Shown here: one piece after another, positions 1-8,034 of the stretch | Layout: each line of letters begins with the position of its first letter | How positions within the stretch are numbered: the first letter of the stretch is position 1 | Assembly (NCBI GenBank): GCA_002427845.1 | Contig: DIYZ01000278.1 | Span: 3,924-16,494 of the forward strand | Source of the DNA: Chloracidobacterium sp. UBA6041 | GTDB lineage: Bacteria > Acidobacteriota > Blastocatellia > Pyrinomonadales > Pyrinomonadaceae | Length of the DNA: 12,571 nucleotides | Reading direction: 5' to 3' | Position numbers and translations under genes: made by a program | Notes under the pieces: model-generated | Databases searched by the model: none | Told to the model about the DNA's origin: nothing | The model's input: only the letters and a program-made list of their open reading frames with translations

Positions 1-1002
1 GGCGTTCGCTATGTAGGAAGTAGCGCGTGCGCGCAATGCCACAGCGAAGTTACCGCAAAGCGCTCGGCCAATTTGATGAGCAAGGCGCTCGAACCTACCG
101 CCGACTGTGAGGTTTTGAAAACCCACCAGCCACTGAACTTTCGTAACGGCCCCTATACCTATCAGATTGTGCGCGAGGGAAATCGCAGCATCTACAAAAT
201 CACCGATGGAGTCAACGCGATTTCTGAACCCATTCTCTTCTGCTTCGGGCAGGGGAAGGCTGGTCAGACTTATGTTTTTCGGCACAACGATGTGTTCTAT
301 GAAAGCCGGGTCAGTTACTACCAGGAGACGCAGAGTCTGGATTTCACGATCGTCCATCCGCACTCCGTGCCTGAATCGCTAGAAGACGGGCTCGGCCGAG
401 CGATGACTGTAGAAGCCGCGCAGGGTTGTTTCGCTTGCCACTCAACCGCATCGGTTAGCGGGAATCAGTTACAGCTCGATCACCTGATCCCCGGCGTTAC
501 TTGTGAGGGTTGTCATGGCCCAGGCGAAAAACACATCGCGGCCGTCAAGGCCAGGAACTTTAAGAACCTGCAAATATTTAATCCGGCGAACATGGACGGG
601 GATGAGTTGACGCAGGAATTCTGTGGCGCGTGTCACGTTAGTTTTGAAAAGGCCTTACTCATGCCTAAGCAGGGCGGCTCGAACAACCTCCGTTATCAAC
701 CGTACCGAATCTTTAATAGCAAAGGACACAACGGCGATCTGCGAATCAGTTGCATTGCGTGTCATGATCCTCACGACAAGTTGGAACAGGACGCAGCTTT
801 CTATGATTCAAAATGCCTGGCGTGTCACCTCACTGTCCGGGGTCAAGCCAAAACCACAACGCGCTCGGCTCCTGCCTGTCCGGTGAGTAAGCAACAGTGC
901 GTTACTTGCCACATGCCGAAGATCGCCCTGCCAGGGGGACATGCGAAGTTCTCGGATCACTGGATTCGGATCGTCAAACCTAATGAGCCCATTCCCAACT
1001 GA
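1..1002 (+). CDS. Multiheme c-type cytochrome, seven hemes in view (5' partial)
   Basis: The reading frame is open through the left edge, so the start and signal peptide lie outside the window and 333 codons are visible. Seven CxxCH heme-binding motifs are seen at in-window residues 10-14 (CAQCH), 143-147 (CFACH), 168-172 (CEGCH), 208-212 (CGACH), 251-255 (CIACH), 272-276 (CLACH) and 300-304 (CVTCH). The first sits in a YVGSSACAQCH context, typical of cytochrome c554-like multiheme proteins common in Acidobacteriota and Planctomycetota. About 100 residues between hemes 1 and 2 lack heme motifs. Such proteins are exported and carry out periplasmic electron transfer; the redox partner is not evident here. 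Relatives often continue into TPR repeats after the last heme, but this one stops about 29 residues after CVTCH. A TTG-ATG pair at 73-78 could be mistaken for a start, but it would discard the first heme. Family assignment is firm; the specific reaction is unknown. Confidence 0.9.
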   Translation, partial: GVRYVGSSACAQCHSEVTAKRSANLMSKALEPTADCEVLKTHQPLNFRNGPYTYQIVREGNRSIYKITDGVNAISEPILFCFGQGKAGQTYVFRHNDVFYESRVSYYQETQSLDFTIVHPHSVPESLEDGLGRAMTVEAAQGCFACHSTASVSGNQLQLDHLIPGVTCEGCHGPGEKHIAAVKARNFKNLQIFNPANMDGDELTQEFCGACHVSFEKALLMPKQGGSNNLRYQPYRIFNSKGHNGDLRISCIACHDPHDKLEQDAAFYDSKCLACHLTVRGQAKTTTRSAPACPVSKQQCVTCHMPKIALPGGHAKFSDHWIRIVKPNEPIPN

Positions 1003-1037
1003 ATTATTACCGAAGAGAAAACTGTAAGAATAAACAG

Positions 1038-1058
1038 CAACCCCGCCTGGTTGGTTTT
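1038..1058 (+). terminator. Possible weak terminator after the cytochrome gene
   Basis: In the 71-base gap between two convergent genes, CAACC (1038-1042) and GGTTG (1049-1053) can pair around a six-base loop, followed by GTTTT. The stem is only five pairs and the T-run only four, so this is a weak candidate for rho-independent termination of the cytochrome transcript. No better hairpin was seen in the gap. Confidence 0.25.
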
Positions 1059-1073
1059 GCCGAAGCAGTGAAT

Positions 1074-3221
1074 CTACGGCTTCACAGGGGAACTCGCCAG
1101 TGTGGTAACTCGCTGCTTCCATTCTGCGGCACTCGTGGATTTGAGCTGTGGCAATTCCGCGGCGGCGATCACCAGTTTCCGGACACTTGTGATGACGACG
1201 AATTCCAGTGCGGCTTTAGGCTTCGCCGCTTCGTCGAGTTTGGCCAGTTGAACGTCCCGCCATTGGGTCGTCGCTGCATCGCCTGCTGAAAGATGAGACA
1301 TCGCCTCCAGACCCGCATCGGCGATATCCGACAAATTGTTTGCGAGGGCTCTTGCCTCTTGCAGTGCGGGTGCTCGATCGATCATGGGGCCAAGCGCGAG
1401 ACCGGCGGAGCGCCATTCGGCAAGAGTGTCATTAATGTTTCCTCGATAGAGTTCAAAGCGCGGAGCGTCGGAGAGTAAGGCGTCAACGATGGTTGCGAAC
1501 TGACGAGCAGTTTCGCTATCGGGCCGTGCTGCGTCGACCAAACCCGTGAGCGGGCTAAGCATCGTCTGCGGGCGCATTTGATAGCGTCGGTATTCTTTGA
1601 CCGGTTCGATTACCGAGCCTAGCGTGCGCAGTGGTCCGATGTTCTCACTTCGAGCCAGACGACTGAGCATCATGTCGTAATTCTTTTCGTGAGTAAGCCC
1701 CAACTCTTCCAATTGGCGGCTGACCACTGCCAAACGCCTGTACATGTCATCAACATCAGTCACAGTTCGCGGCGACCAGAGTCGCTCGGCGATAGCGGCG
1801 GTGCGCGGCCAGATGCGTGAGTCAATCGTTTCCGGGCTCACCCACTCACCCCACATGGTTGCCTCGCCACCGAGAACATGTTTCGCTTCTTCTGGAGTAA
1901 GAGTACTGGTCTCCGGAAGTGGATCAGCAAAGTAGTGCTGCGAGGCAGGAAAGATTAGATCGATGTAATAACCTGCGGAGAGAATGCCGTTATAGCCCTT
2001 CTTCGCGGCATCCGCTAGTGAGGCTGCCCCTCGCCATGACTGAATGACCGCGTCCTTCGGCAGATCCTCGTGTAGTATTTCATCCCAGCCAATCATTTTC
2101 TTGCCGTGCTTTTGCAGGATCTTCAAGAGTCGTTGATTGAAGTAAGCCTGCAGGGCGTGATTATCTTTGATGCCTTTCTCTTTCATGAAGGCTTGAATCT
2201 GCGGGTTGCGGTCCCACTGCTTGCCTTCGTTTTCGTCACCGCCAATGTGCATGTAAGCGTCAGGGAAGAGCGCGGCCATCTCGCCCAAAAATCCGTCAAG
2301 AACTTTATATGTTCGCTCGCGCGTAGGGTCGAGCGCGGGCTCAAAGATTCCCGCCCCGCGTTCGATCTTGTATGGACCAGGAGCGCTCCCCAGTTCCGGA
2401 TGACCAACCAACCAACTCGTGCTGTGACCCGGAATATCAAACTCCGGCATTACACGAATGCCACGGTCACGCGCATAGGCAATGATGTCACGCACCTGGT
2501 CCTGGGTGTAGTACAGTCCGTCGGATCCCATTAAATGGAGCTTTGGAAACCTCTTGCTCTCCACGCGAAAGCCCTGGTCCTCTGTCAGGTGCCAGTGAAA
2601 GACATTTAGCTTGACTGCCGCCATTGCATCGAGATTGCGTTTGAGAACCTCCATTGGCTCATAATGCCGGCCCACATCGATCAGTAAACCACGCCAGGGG
2701 AAACGCGGCTGATCTTGAATCTTTACACCCTGCAGGTAAAAACCATCGCGATCGCCCTGGAGCAATTGCAGGAAGGTCTCCAACCCCCGCAACGCGCCCA
2801 CCACTGTCGGCGCTACGAGACGCGCCTGCTTGTCAGTGATTTCCAAACTATAACTTTCGTCTTCATTGAGGGAAGGAATCAGGTTACCGGCACGTTCGCA
2901 TTGGACCACCAGAGTAGCTGTGCTCTCATCGACAGCGAGATCGAGCGGCAAGGTTATTACAGTTCGTCCGGCGAGCCGTCTGGTCATACGAGTAATGCTC
3001 CCGCGCAAACGATCATCTGCATAACCTTTGGTGGCCACGCTGAAAGCGTTAGTGATAGCCAAGCGACCAGTTTGTAGTTGCACCGAGGCCGGCACCGGCA
3101 TGAGGTTGAGTTGGCCTGGCGCCACCACAGTCGTAGTGGGCTCCTGCGCTGGGACAGGCGACACAATGCTCGAAGCGAAAGTTAAGAGCAGAGCTAGCAG
3201 CACGTAGTTAGCAATCTTCAT
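1074..3221 (-). CDS. GH20 beta-N-acetylhexosaminidase, secreted
   Basis: Removes terminal beta-linked N-acetylhexosamine (GlcNAc/GalNAc) from chitooligosaccharides or glycans by substrate-assisted catalysis. From the ATG at 3221 the protein is 715 residues. It has a signal peptide (MKIANYVLLALLL, cleavage near VPAQ at about residue 26), a GH20b-like N-terminal domain (about 35-170) and the TIM barrel (about 172-490), which begins FPWRGLLIDVGRHY and contains NVFHWHLTEDQGFR. The catalytic Asp-Glu pair is D329-E330 in HIGGDENEGKQW; the substrate-site tryptophans fall in GWDEIL, SWRG and GGEATMWGEWV. A further region of about 225 residues (490-715), helical in appearance, follows. The frame is open upstream to 3497, but an earlier start would add 92 residues before the signal peptide and run into the divergent GH16 gene, so 3221 is preferred although its Shine-Dalgarno is weak. 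Family assignment is near certain; the exact substrate is inferred. Confidence 0.95.
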   Translation of the reverse strand: MKIANYVLLALLLTFASSIVSPVPAQEPTTTVVAPGQLNLMPVPASVQLQTGRLAITNAFSVATKGYADDRLRGSITRMTRRLAGRTVITLPLDLAVDESTATLVVQCERAGNLIPSLNEDESYSLEITDKQARLVAPTVVGALRGLETFLQLLQGDRDGFYLQGVKIQDQPRFPWRGLLIDVGRHYEPMEVLKRNLDAMAAVKLNVFHWHLTEDQGFRVESKRFPKLHLMGSDGLYYTQDQVRDIIAYARDRGIRVMPEFDIPGHSTSWLVGHPELGSAPGPYKIERGAGIFEPALDPTRERTYKVLDGFLGEMAALFPDAYMHIGGDENEGKQWDRNPQIQAFMKEKGIKDNHALQAYFNQRLLKILQKHGKKMIGWDEILHEDLPKDAVIQSWRGAASLADAAKKGYNGILSAGYYIDLIFPASQHYFADPLPETSTLTPEEAKHVLGGEATMWGEWVSPETIDSRIWPRTAAIAERLWSPRTVTDVDDMYRRLAVVSRQLEELGLTHEKNYDMMLSRLARSENIGPLRTLGSVIEPVKEYRRYQMRPQTMLSPLTGLVDAARPDSETARQFATIVDALLSDAPRFELYRGNINDTLAEWRSAGLALGPMIDRAPALQEARALANNLSDIADAGLEAMSHLSAGDAATTQWRDVQLAKLDEAAKPKAALEFVVITSVRKLVIAAAELPQLKSTSAAEWKQRVTTLASSPVKP

Positions 3222-3387
3222 TTTTAAGCTCGATTTTGTACTGGGTTTCCCTGGCGGGACCGGGGTTTCTCGTGGTTCCATTCCATCCAAAATAGTGACA
3301 TAATTGCCGCACACTCGCTTGAGCGCATTGTAGCTGATCCGGAGAGGATTTTGTCGGTACGTTGCTCCGGTTGAAAGGATTTTTTCC
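3222..3387. promoter_or_regulatory. Divergent intergenic region between GH20 and GH16
   Basis: This 166-base gap separates the GH20 start (minus) from the GH16 start (plus), so it must carry promoters for both or for whichever is transcribed from here. A CATAAT at 3299-3304 resembles a -10 element for the GH16 direction, but no good -35 lies at the right distance. An AAAGGA Shine-Dalgarno (3374-3379) stands eight bases before the GH16 ATG. I saw no convincing operator palindrome. Confidence 0.35.
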
Positions 3388-4680
3388 ATGTCCAGTTCGA
3401 TCTCTAAAAGGAAGAATCGACGCTTTCCCTTCAGCAGAAACCCGATGCGAACCGGCGTTCTTACTGTCGCATTGCGTGTCGTCTTATGCACGGCCATCCT
3501 GGTCTCCTATTCATTGCTAAGCTCGACAGCCTGCGCAAGTAATCCCGCGGTGTGGAGTTTGGTTTGGAGTGACGAATTTGATGGGCCCAGTGGCTCACCG
3601 GTTGATTCGGCCAAGTGGGCATTTGATGTCGGCGGCAACGGGTGGGGTAACAACGAACTCGAGACCTATACGAGCCGCACTGCAAACGCGGATCTTGAAG
3701 GTGGGCTGCTGGTAATCAAAGCGCTAAAGGAAACTTTCAAGGGGTCTGACAACATAACTCGCGACTACACCTCGGCAAGACTGCTCACGAAGAATAAGTT
3801 CAGCCAAGCTTACGGACGCTTTGAGGCGCGAATTAAGGTTCCTTATGGCCAGGGCATCTGGCCGGCATTTTGGATGTTGGGCGACAATATCAATACAGCG
3901 GGCTGGCCCACTTGCGGCGAGATCGACATCATGGAAAACATCGGTAAGGAGCCGTCGATCGTTCATGGCACTTTTCATGGACCAGGTTACTCAGGCGGGA
4001 ACGGCATAGGAGCGGCCTACACATTGCCCAATGGCCAGAAGTTTTCCGACGATTTCCACACGTTTGCCGTCGAGTGGGAACCGAACGTCATGCGGTTTTA
4101 TGTCGATGGACTCCTGTACAAAACGCGCACACCGGCGGACCTGCCCCCAGGCACATCATGGGTCTTCGATCATCCATTCTTTATTATCCTGAATGTGGCG
4201 GTCGGCGGTGGCTTTCCGGGGAATCCCGATGCGACAACAGTTTTTCCGCAGCAGATGCTGGTCGATTATGTTCGCGTCTACCAACGCGCCACGCCGTCAA
4301 ACATGCCATTGCTGTTTACTGATGAGGGCTCGAACCGGGCGTTGGCCCTCGACTCAGTGACGCTCAAGCGCGATCCTTTTTCGGTTAATGACCTTAATAA
4401 CTTCAGCTCGGACCAACGTACAAGGCTCATTTTGCTTTCCGCTAACCTGGACCTGCAGCCCGGAGATGGCCCTTCAATTGTCGCGGCCCAGGCTGACGAT
4501 GGCAGAGGTTATATTTATCCGCTCACAGTTGAATGGGTAGGCAGACTACCGAACTTTGATTGGATAACTGTGGTCGTAGCAAAACTGCCGGACGAGCTGG
4601 CAAATACCGATCAGGCGCTGATAAGCGTTACGGCTCACAATCAAACTAGTAACCAGGTTTTGGTGTCTATCTCACCTTGA
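3388..4680 (+). CDS. GH16 endo-beta-1,3(4)-glucanase (laminarinase-like) with extra C-terminal domain
   Basis: Hydrolyses internal beta-1,3 (or mixed 1,3-1,4) linkages of glucans such as laminarin or fungal wall glucan with retention of configuration. It has 430 residues. A basic N-terminus and hydrophobic segment (about 20-50, ending STACAS) form an export signal. The GH16 domain spans about 55-300, opening with WSLVWSDEFDG. The catalytic motif is GEIDIMENIG, with E178 as nucleophile, D180 assisting and E183 as acid/base. The long spacing and the laminarinase-like flanking motifs (VPYGQGIWPAFWMLG, DFHTFAVEWEP, VDYVRVYQ) argue against agarase or carrageenase. Residues about 305-430 are a separate beta-rich domain of unknown function. 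The start has a good AAAGGA site at spacing eight; an in-frame ATG at 3445 (M20) is a weaker alternative. The next gene begins 40 bases downstream on the same strand, suggesting co-transcription. Confidence 0.94.
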   Translation: MSSSISKRKNRRFPFSRNPMRTGVLTVALRVVLCTAILVSYSLLSSTACASNPAVWSLVWSDEFDGPSGSPVDSAKWAFDVGGNGWGNNELETYTSRTANADLEGGLLVIKALKETFKGSDNITRDYTSARLLTKNKFSQAYGRFEARIKVPYGQGIWPAFWMLGDNINTAGWPTCGEIDIMENIGKEPSIVHGTFHGPGYSGGNGIGAAYTLPNGQKFSDDFHTFAVEWEPNVMRFYVDGLLYKTRTPADLPPGTSWVFDHPFFIILNVAVGGGFPGNPDATTVFPQQMLVDYVRVYQRATPSNMPLLFTDEGSNRALALDSVTLKRDPFSVNDLNNFSSDQRTRLILLSANLDLQPGDGPSIVAAQADDGRGYIYPLTVEWVGRLPNFDWITVVVAKLPDELANTDQALISVTAHNQTSNQVLVSISP

Positions 4681-4720
4681 TGTAACTGCGATCACGGATC
4701 AGAAATGACGGGAGCTTTCC

Positions 4721-5386
4721 ATGAAATTCAGAATGATTAGCGTTAACCATCTGGCTGGATGCGTGGCCGCCGGAGTTTTCTCGCTCTGCGTGGCCGGTTC
4801 AACCCTGGCCCAACGGGCACCGGCTGGTCCACCGGCCGGGGCCGGTCCGCCGCCAAACAATAATCCGAATCTTGATGATCGTCAGCGGCAGGTCGACGAA
4901 ACCAGACTGCGAAGCGCAGAGATGGATGTCGGGGCGGAGGGGGCGAATCAAAAACGTCTGCAGGCCGCGATCGTAAACATGAAGGAGGATTTCCGGCGCA
5001 TTCAAGTCGTGCGCAATGACATTGCCCGCAATCTTGTCGCCCGGAAGCCGCTCGACTACAACCTCATCGCAGTGCAGACTGCGGAGATCAACAAGCGCGC
5101 TAACCGCCTAAATGTTTATATGTTGGCGCGCGCTCCCGAGGATAAGGAACAAAACAACCCGTCTGAACTCAAAAGCGAAGAAATGATCGACGCTCTGGTG
5201 AAGCTGTGCAAGCTAATCGACGGTTTTACGGAGAATCCTGCTCTCAAGAACGCCGCAACGGTTGAAGCGAAAGAAATCGAGAAAGCGAAGGAAGATAAAG
5301 CCAAGGCTGATAGGGACCTGCTGGCCATTATGAAACTGAGCGAGAGCATTCAGAGGAAGTCAGATAGCTTAAAAGCTCCCAAGTAA
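4721..5386 (+). CDS. Secreted helical protein of unknown function
   Basis: 221 residues. A signal peptide (about 1-30, ending AGSTLA before QRAP) is followed by a Pro/Gly/Ala/Asn-rich linker (31-50) and then a charged, mostly helical body. Recognisable segments are MKEDFRRIQVVRNDIARNL (87-105), AEINKRANRLNVYML (121-135), and a Lys/Glu/Ala-rich, probably coiled-coil tail (about 180-218). I recall similar EDFRxIQVV...AEINKRAxRL proteins as hypothetical proteins in Acidobacteriota, but no function is known to me. The start is supported by GGAG at 4711-4714, six bases from the ATG. It sits 40 bases behind GH16 with no visible terminator between, so one transcript is likely. Once exported it should be soluble in the periplasm or envelope-attached by partners, as no lipobox or second membrane segment is seen. 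Confidence 0.8.
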   Translation: MKFRMISVNHLAGCVAAGVFSLCVAGSTLAQRAPAGPPAGAGPPPNNNPNLDDRQRQVDETRLRSAEMDVGAEGANQKRLQAAIVNMKEDFRRIQVVRNDIARNLVARKPLDYNLIAVQTAEINKRANRLNVYMLARAPEDKEQNNPSELKSEEMIDALVKLCKLIDGFTENPALKNAATVEAKEIEKAKEDKAKADRDLLAIMKLSESIQRKSDSLKAPK

Positions 5387-5415
5387 TCTGACGACGGCGC
5401 CTGCTAAGCATCCCC

Positions 5416-5451
5416 CTGCGAAACGCAGCGATCTCGCATTGCGATTGCGAG
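5416..5451. terminator. Two small hairpins between convergent genes
   Basis: The 72-base gap between the ends of the helical-protein gene and the VWA gene holds CTGCG-AAA-CGCAG (5416-5428) and CTCGCA-seven bases-TGCGAG (5433-5451). Neither is followed by a T-run on either strand. Their position suggests a shared transcription end, but the sequence alone does not establish intrinsic termination. Confidence 0.3.
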
Positions 5452-5458
5452 CACATCG

Positions 5459-7687
5459 TCACTGCGTAATCACGAAGAAAGCTTCTTGCTTCACCACCCT
5501 TTGTTGGACCATATCTCTCGCTTCAACCATAGCCGAGTACCTACCCGTAGGAAGGCCAGTAAGCTTGATGTACTTGGCAAATGTCAGATGAGGAACCGGC
5601 TCGGCCAACGGTTCTGTAAGCTGATAATCCAGAGGTCTTATCACCGGGCTGCCGTCTTTCATTAGCGTGACAGTAACTCTCACTAGCGGTTTGCCAGTTT
5701 CGCGTGCCAGGGCCGCGTTATAGAGTTTGAAGAAGATAATCAAGTTGTCGCTGGCGTGGAATTCGCGGCTCGGCGAAGGTCGAATCTGCACGTTGCCTTC
5801 ACTGAGAACATCACCAACGTCGGCCGGTTGTCTTAACGGTTCGACGTGGCGACTCAGCACTGCCTCTGTCGCCGAGAATTCGGAATCCGCGGCAGGCAGC
5901 ACAAGCTTTTCTCTTCTTGCGGCCACCTTTCCTGATAGCCTATCTTTGACGATCAGATCTATGGTGTACGTGCCAGCTTCCAACTGCATGTCCTGTCGAT
6001 AAAAGATTTTGTCGTTCAAAATGGATTCGTATTGCTTCGCGGTCAATCCGACGTCAAAGTGTCCGCCCAGACGAGAAAGGATCTTATCTTCACTTTCGCC
6101 TCGCACTACTCCGAGAACATCGAGTTGCAAACGCTGCGTATCGCCTTTCCGGTTAAACTCCACCGCACCTGGGGGTATCTCGAACGAGAGGGGAACAATG
6201 TAATAGCCCGGCTGAGATCTAAATGAGTTCAGCTGCAACGACAAGGGCAAGGTCGAATGGGCTTGCATCGCCGCAAAGTTGCCCAGTAGTTTTTGGTCCT
6301 CAGGCGAAAGGGGCATGATCTGAGTCGGTGGAATTGCGTAGTAGCCAGGGCGCGCAAGTACGTTTGTGTCGGATCTCCGGACTTCGATTTTTACTTTACG
6401 AAAACTCCCGTCAAAATTTGGATCTGTACTGCGATACGCCAACGTATAACGCGAGCGGATCTCCGCATCTATTCGTTCCATGCCACCGCCGATGTCGTTT
6501 GTATTCTTTATGAAGTGTCCGCCGGTGTCGTCTGAAATCCGATACAACAGGTCCTGCTGGCGATCTAATCCTTCTTGTCGGGTGATATCAAAGACGCTCT
6601 CGCCAGCCCCGGCTCTTCTCCGACTTTCCATACTAGTTGCCGCTGAGATGCCCGCCAGGGCCGAGGAAGGCACCAGTGCTCCAGACTGAGGAGTGCCGCC
6701 GGTCAAGCCGCTCGAGTCAATAATATAAATAGCCACGTTCGCGCGATTGGCAATGTCGATCGTGCTTTGCACCTGCCAGTCGAGAGCCTGAGGCGCAACA
6801 AATCCTTGCGAGAACATCACCAGTGTTTTCTTAACTGGTATAGGACGTAGACCCTCACAGATGGCTGCGAGTGCAGCCAACACGGGCCGGGTCTGTTGGA
6901 CGCTTAGTGCCGCTCTAAGCTGAATGTACTGTTCCAGCACGTGCTGTGCGATTAGGGCTTGAGCAGCAGCCGACCCACCGGCTGATGTGGTTATGGATTC
7001 AGTACCAGTAGGCCCAGCCGCTAATTGATCCCGAAGTGCGGCTATATTTTCGTTAATGCCACGTTGTTCAGAGGTCTTTGAAACACTGGAGCTGCCATAA
7101 GCTTTTTCAACAGCCGAGATCAGTTTCGCTTTATCTTGTGTGAATGGCTGCAACAACTGCAATCCAGAAGATATGGAAAATAGAGCAACGGAGTCGTCAT
7201 CGGATATGCGCTCCCGAATGTACTTCTCTATGCCGTCGCGAACGTGTTTCAAATTCGCCCCCTCGGTAGTTTGTCCGTCAAGCACTAATGCGATTATGTT
7301 TCTGGGAAGGCCGTTGGGAGGCCGTGGCGTGGGTTGACCCGGGGCAGTAGGTTGACCTGAAACAGTAGCCGGTTGTGTCGTGCCATTGCCACTGGTGAGA
7401 GTCGAGTCGAAAAACTCGATGTTCTCCCGCACGCCGTTTTCAGAGATGGTGAAGTCTTCTGCTTTGAGATCCGTGACAGGCCTGCCCTTCTTGTCTTTGA
7501 CTATCACGTCGAAGTTTACAAGGTTAGAATTAACCTTAATCACGCCGTCTTGATCACCGCTTTTCCTGGTTTCTTTTTTCTCCTGTGATTGCACCGGGAT
7601 GGCGGCAAGAAAGATGGCGGACGTCACGAGCAGGTGCAAACAAAGGCTCGTCCGGCGTTTATTCAGAAAAGAATTATGGTCAGACAT
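5459..7687 (-). CDS. Acidobacterial VWA-domain protein (TIGR03436-like), exported
   Basis: 742 residues from the ATG at 7687. An adjacent ATG at 7690 is equally in frame, but GAGG in GAGGTAA lies six bases from 7687 and only three from 7690. Residue numbers here count from 7690. A signal peptide (about 11-36, ending VQSQ) is followed by the hallmark TIGR03436 opening FDVIVKDKKGRPVTDLKAEDF (60-80), a Pro/Thr/Gly linker (100-128) and a VWA fold (about 130-420: NIIALVLDG, DSVALFSISSG, KKTLVMFSQGF, VAIYIIDSSGL). The C-terminal half (about 455-743) is predicted beta-rich and resembles no family I can name. VWA folds mediate metal-dependent protein contacts; the usual DxSxS metal site reads D138-G-Q-T-T here, so metal binding is uncertain. 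An insert rich in Ala/Gln/Ser (about 200-270) interrupts the fold. The gene is divergent from the S41 peptidase. Biological role is unknown. Confidence 0.88.
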   Translation of the reverse strand: MSDHNSFLNKRRTSLCLHLLVTSAIFLAAIPVQSQEKKETRKSGDQDGVIKVNSNLVNFDVIVKDKKGRPVTDLKAEDFTISENGVRENIEFFDSTLTSGNGTTQPATVSGQPTAPGQPTPRPPNGLPRNIIALVLDGQTTEGANLKHVRDGIEKYIRERISDDDSVALFSISSGLQLLQPFTQDKAKLISAVEKAYGSSSVSKTSEQRGINENIAALRDQLAAGPTGTESITTSAGGSAAAQALIAQHVLEQYIQLRAALSVQQTRPVLAALAAICEGLRPIPVKKTLVMFSQGFVAPQALDWQVQSTIDIANRANVAIYIIDSSGLTGGTPQSGALVPSSALAGISAATSMESRRRAGAGESVFDITRQEGLDRQQDLLYRISDDTGGHFIKNTNDIGGGMERIDAEIRSRYTLAYRSTDPNFDGSFRKVKIEVRRSDTNVLARPGYYAIPPTQIMPLSPEDQKLLGNFAAMQAHSTLPLSLQLNSFRSQPGYYIVPLSFEIPPGAVEFNRKGDTQRLQLDVLGVVRGESEDKILSRLGGHFDVGLTAKQYESILNDKIFYRQDMQLEAGTYTIDLIVKDRLSGKVAARREKLVLPAADSEFSATEAVLSRHVEPLRQPADVGDVLSEGNVQIRPSPSREFHASDNLIIFFKLYNAALARETGKPLVRVTVTLMKDGSPVIRPLDYQLTEPLAEPVPHLTFAKYIKLTGLPTGRYSAMVEARDMVQQRVVKQEAFFVITQ

Positions 7688-8034
7688 CATTTACCTCATG
7701 GTTCTATTGGCAGGCAGCGGTAAATTCTTGGCGAGTTTAACATGAACGAGCTCAACAGAACTCTCTAAAACCTGTGCTATCAGTCTTTGTGCTCTCGGCC
7801 GGGGCTCGAATATCTATCGGCAAAGTAGCGGTATTCAGTCAGCTTCACTTCCGCGAGAACAGCTATCAAGGGCCTCAGCCGGCGATAATCTCAAAGTCAC
7901 TGGCGCCACAACATCTTCGTTGGTAGTGCCCCGGTTCATAAGGGTAGGTAGATTCAACGAATGCTTCAGGTCTATAATCCCCGGACTCATCGGTTGAGTT
8001 TCTTTCTTATCCGGACAGAACCTTAGGAGACGCC
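7688..8034. promoter_or_regulatory. Divergent intergenic region (VWA / S41 peptidase)
   Basis: About 345 bases separate two divergent genes. The clearest signal is a perfect TATAAT at 7973-7978 on the plus strand, 57 bases before the TTG start of the S41 gene; the sequence about 17 bases further upstream is not a good -35. A strong AGGAG site (8025-8029) serves the same gene. No matching promoter was recognised for the VWA gene. A small minus-strand frame from ATG 7990 to 7835 (51 codons) exists but lacks a good ribosome site and resembles nothing known to me. No repeat, tRNA or structured RNA was recognised. Confidence 0.4.

Noticed and set aside
2106..2534. 142-codon plus-strand open frame inside the GH20 gene
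   Set aside because: It lies wholly antisense to the GH20 catalytic barrel, has no ribosome site or recognisable motif, and is explained by codon bias of the real gene.
3222..3497. N-terminal extension of the GH20 frame by 92 residues
   Set aside because: It would precede a clear signal peptide, has no domain character, and would overlap the start of the divergent GH16 gene.
7688..7699. ATG-AGG-TAA mini-frame directly before the VWA start, as a regulatory leader
   Set aside because: The GAGG it contains is simply the Shine-Dalgarno of the VWA gene; a two-codon frame by chance is more likely than a leader peptide.
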